Of a stretch of 8,301 nucleotides of DNA, positions 6,911 through 8,301 are shown in pieces. The stretch lies in NCBI GenBank assembly GCA_031550455.1, contig JAVBOQ010000005.1:1-8301 (forward strand), given 5' to 3'. The notes beneath the pieces were generated by a model. That model ran no database searches. It was not told the DNA's origin and saw only the letters and a program-made list of their open reading frames with translations. Both the position numbers and the translations under genes were made by a program. How positions within the stretch are numbered: position 1 is the first letter of the stretch; the number at the start of each line of letters is the position of its first letter. The DNA is from Avichristensenella sp031550455. Lineage in GTDB: Bacteria > Bacillota > Clostridia > Christensenellales > Aristaeellaceae.

Positions 6911-6952
6911 CCGCGCACATCCCTTCCGTGTATATGAAGCCATGCGCGTACT

Positions 6953-6981
6953 ATCCTAAGGTTTTGCATGTACGGTGTCAA
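6953..6981 (-). promoter_or_regulatory. Promoter of the MATE gene
   Basis: A consensus -35 box TTGACA (6976-6981, minus strand) is followed after 17 nt by TAGGAT (6953-6958, four of six). RNA would start near 6945-6947, almost at the ATG of 6941-6943. This implies either a nearly leaderless message or use of the GTG 33 nt further in. Confidence 0.65.
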
Positions 6982-6985
6982 GGGC

Positions 6986-7014
6986 TTTGCAGGAACGCAA
7001 AAAAATCGTATAAT
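6986..7014 (+). promoter_or_regulatory. Promoter of the GH130 gene
   Basis: TTTGCA (6986-6991, four of six matches), 17 nt spacer that includes a run of seven A, then a perfect TATAAT (7009-7014). RNA would start near 7021, giving a leader of about 26 nt. Its -35 box is only 4 bp from the divergent MATE -35 box, so the two polymerases probably compete. Confidence 0.75.
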
Positions 7015-7027
7015 ACTAGATAATACG
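7007..7027. promoter_or_regulatory. Candidate operator over the GH130 -10 box and start site
   Basis: CGTATAAT (7007-7014) and ATAATACG (7020-7027) are inverted with one mismatch around the 5-bp centre ACTAG. The left arm contains the -10 box and the right arm covers the likely transcription start, the classic position for a repressor site. No regulator gene is in the window, so the binding protein is unknown. Confidence 0.45.
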
Positions 7028-7033
7028 CGCTTT

Positions 7034-7039
7034 GGAGGA
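7034..7039 (+). promoter_or_regulatory. Ribosome binding site that fixes the GH130 start
   Basis: GGAGGA, 7 nt before the ATG of 7047-7049. It lies inside the longer reading that would begin with TTG at 7032, which rules that start out. Confidence 0.85.
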
Positions 7040-7046
7040 AACCGAT

Positions 7047-8033
7047 ATGCAGACGCCGAGCGGCCAGACGATCCCAAACATTCCATGGCAGGAAAAGCCG
7101 GCCGGGTGCGCAGACCCGGTCTGGCGGTACGACGGAAACCCGATCATCGCCCGCGACGCGATCCCAACGTCCAACAGCGTGTTCAACAGCGCGGTTGTGC
7201 CGTTTGAAGGTAAGTTCGCGGGCGTGTTCCGCTGCGACTCGAAGTCCGTCAGCATGGACATCTTCGCGGGGTTCAGCGACGACGGCGTCCATTGGCGGAT
7301 CAACCACGAACCGATCCGGTTCGAGGGCGACCCGCACGTCACCGCGCGCGAATACCGCTACGACCCGCGCGTCTGCCGGATCGAAGACACGTACTACGTC
7401 ACCTGGTGCAACGGATACCACGGCCCGACCATCGGCGTCGCCTGGACGAAGGACTTTCAGACGTTTCACCAAACGGAGAACGCGTTCCTGCCCTACAACC
7501 GCAACGGCGTGCTGTTCCCGCGCAAAATCGGCGGCCAGTACGCGATGCTCAGCCGCCCGTCCGACACGGGCCACACGCCATTCGGCGATATCTTTGTCAG
7601 CTACAGCCCGGACCTGACATACTGGGGCCGGCACCGGTTCGTCATGGGCACCATCAACAGCGACTTCTCCGCGTGGCAAAGCAAGAAAATCGGGCCGGGG
7701 CCGATCCCCATCGAGACGCCGGAAGGCTGGCTGATGATCTACCACGGCGTGCTGAACACCTGCAACGGGTTTGTCTACCGGATGGGCTGCGCGCTGCTTG
7801 ACCTTGCCGACCCATCCCGCGTGCTGCTGCGTTCCCGGTATTACATCTTAGGCCCGCGCGAGCTGTACGAGCTGGCGGGCGACGTGCCGAACGTGACGTT
7901 TCCGTGCGCCGCGCTGCACGACGAGCCGACCGGCCGCATCGCCATTTATTACGGCTGCGCCGACACGGTCACCGGCCTCGCGTTCACGACGGTGGACGAA
8001 CTGATGCGGCACATGCGGGCGAATCCGGCGTGA
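7047..8033 (+). CDS. GH130-family beta-mannoside phosphorylase
   Basis: A 328-residue five-bladed beta-propeller enzyme of glycoside hydrolase family 130, which splits beta-mannosides with inorganic phosphate to give alpha-mannose 1-phosphate. It has no signal peptide and is cytoplasmic. Landmarks are WRYDGNPII (26-34), SNSVFNSAVVPFEGKFAGVFR (42-62), YRYDPRVCRIEDTYYVTW (103-120) with D106 as likely proton donor, NRNGVLFPRK (151-160), LSRPSDTGHTPFGDI (168-182), WLMIYHGV (228-235) and IAIYYGCADT (298-307). R152, R170 and H233 are likely phosphate contacts, by analogy with characterised members as I recall them. Sequence style fits subfamily 2 (beta-1,4-mannooligosaccharide or mannosyl-N-acetylglucosamine phosphorylase), but the acceptor sugar cannot be fixed by eye. 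The start is set by GGAGGA at 7034-7039. It is a single-gene unit, divergent from MATE, with no mannanase, epimerase or transporter beside it. A hairpin cassette follows 6 nt after the stop. Confidence 0.92.
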   Translation: MQTPSGQTIPNIPWQEKPAGCADPVWRYDGNPIIARDAIPTSNSVFNSAVVPFEGKFAGVFRCDSKSVSMDIFAGFSDDGVHWRINHEPIRFEGDPHVTAREYRYDPRVCRIEDTYYVTWCNGYHGPTIGVAWTKDFQTFHQTENAFLPYNRNGVLFPRKIGGQYAMLSRPSDTGHTPFGDIFVSYSPDLTYWGRHRFVMGTINSDFSAWQSKKIGPGPIPIETPEGWLMIYHGVLNTCNGFVYRMGCALLDLADPSRVLLRSRYYILGPRELYELAGDVPNVTFPCAALHDEPTGRIAIYYGCADTVTGLAFTTVDELMRHMRANPA

Positions 8034-8039
8034 GGGACG

Positions 8040-8087
8040 CCAAGGGCGCTGCCCTTGGATCCCACTCAAGGGCCTTGGGCCCTTGAG
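8040..8087. repeat. Pair of perfect short palindromes with 3-nt loops after GH130
   Basis: Palindrome one has arms CCAAGGGC and GCCCTTGG with loop GCT (8040-8058). Palindrome two has arms CTCAAGGGCC and GGCCCTTGAG with loop TTG (8065-8087). The links are similar: ATCCC follows the first and AATCCC the second. In RNA these are very stable hairpins starting 6 nt after the GH130 stop. No U-run follows, so they are not standard terminators, though they could protect or end the message. Confidence 0.85.
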
Positions 8088-8215
8088 AATCCCGTCTTTG
8101 GTTTGGCGCGCAAAACTTAACCCGTCGCAGCGATAGCAGGGATTCAAAAGGGTTTTGCACCTCGGGCAAGGTCTGGAACGTGGGCCACGCATTCCATTCA
8201 TCCCTGCAATTGCAC
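8088..8215. other. Non-coding spacer within the repeat cassette
   Basis: No convincing gene. GCAAAA (8110-8115) with CCC (8121-8123) can pair with GGGTTTTGC (8150-8158), leaving a 5-nt bulge. The piece GGGATTC (8140-8145 region) is the reverse complement of the GAATCCC link seen after palindrome two, which ties this stretch to the same cassette. TGCAATTGCA (8205-8214) is a perfect 10-bp palindrome just before the terminator-like element. Confidence 0.4.
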
Positions 8216-8253
8216 AAAAAAATCCCTCCCTTGCCGTGAGGCAAAGAAGGGAG
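8216..8253 (-). terminator. Probable Rho-independent terminator for a gene beyond the right edge
   Basis: On the minus strand CTCCCTT-CTTT-GCC, loop TCAC, GGC-AAGGGAG forms a 10-bp stem with a 4-nt bulge, followed by GGA and seven U residues (8216-8222). This is terminator structure only on the minus strand, so it predicts a minus-strand gene to the right, convergent with GH130. Confidence 0.55.
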
Positions 8254-8256
8254 TCC

Positions 8257-8301
8257 AGAGGGCCGAAGGCCCTTTGGCGGAGGTCCAGGAGGCGGAGCCT
8301 C
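8257..8301. repeat. Further palindromes with 3-nt loops, cut by the window edge
   Basis: AGAGGGCC, loop GAA, GGCCCTTT (8257-8275) pairs over 8 bp with one G-T. GAGGC, loop GGA, GCCTC (8289-8301) is at least 5 bp and is preceded by CCAG, so it may extend past the edge. Link sequence 8276-8292 resembles positions 274-291. Architecture (G+C arms, 3-nt loop) matches the two palindromes at 8040-8087. Confidence 0.7.

Noticed and set aside
7032..7046. TTG start for GH130 at 7032
   Set aside because: The ribosome binding site GGAGGA lies inside that extension.
8065..8100. Standard Rho-independent terminator for GH130
   Set aside because: The 10-bp hairpin is strong, but the following bases AATCCCGTCTTTGG lack a U-run, so only a non-standard role in message ending or stability is possible.
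8040..8301. CRISPR array
   Set aside because: There is no repeated unit of constant sequence with unique spacers; the palindromes differ in arm sequence and no cas gene is present.

Overview
The window is G+C-rich bacterial DNA with strong AGGAGG-type ribosome binding sites, sigma-A-like promoters, U-tailed terminators and tight gene packing. With a clostridial-looking zinc-ribbon protein, an AraB-type ribulokinase and a GH130 phosphorylase, this suggests an uncultured, carbohydrate-using Firmicute of the Clostridia. The taxonomic call is inference from style, not from a marker gene.

Layout, left to right. At 1-131 (minus) lies the start of a probable sugar-phosphate isomerase/epimerase-type TIM barrel, with its own promoter at 162-190. 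A terminator (209-251) separates it from a minus-strand operon read from 5053 down to 307: an M19 membrane-dipeptidase family enzyme (4121-5053), L-ribulokinase AraB (2448-4118) and a secreted M28 metallopeptidase (307-2451). The joints are a 2-nt gap and a 4-nt ATGA overlap, so the three are almost certainly co-translated. Upstream is a terminator (5111-5142) that closes a small double zinc-ribbon protein gene (5184-5477, minus), then a MATE-family exporter (5549-6910 or 6943, minus). The MATE gene diverges from a GH130 beta-mannoside phosphorylase (7047-8033, plus); their promoters sit back to back in about 100 bp. From 8034 to the right edge the DNA is non-coding and made of short palindromes with 3-nt loops, plus a probable minus-strand terminator for a gene beyond the window.

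Functional reading. GH130 would phosphorolyse beta-mannosides in the cytoplasm, AraB would feed a pentulose into the pentose phosphate pathway, and the two peptidases would release and trim peptides outside and inside the cell. Why a ribulokinase is translationally sandwiched between two zinc peptidases is not explained by any pathway I know. No araA, araD, transporter or regulator is visible.

I see no phage, CRISPR, transposase, rRNA or tRNA. The most unusual signals are regulatory: a perfect 13-bp inverted repeat around the zinc-ribbon promoter that could mask its ribosome binding site in read-through mRNA only; a 10-mer shared by two neighbouring promoters; a near-palindromic operator over the GH130 start site; and the palindrome cassette at the right end with a decayed relative at the left end.
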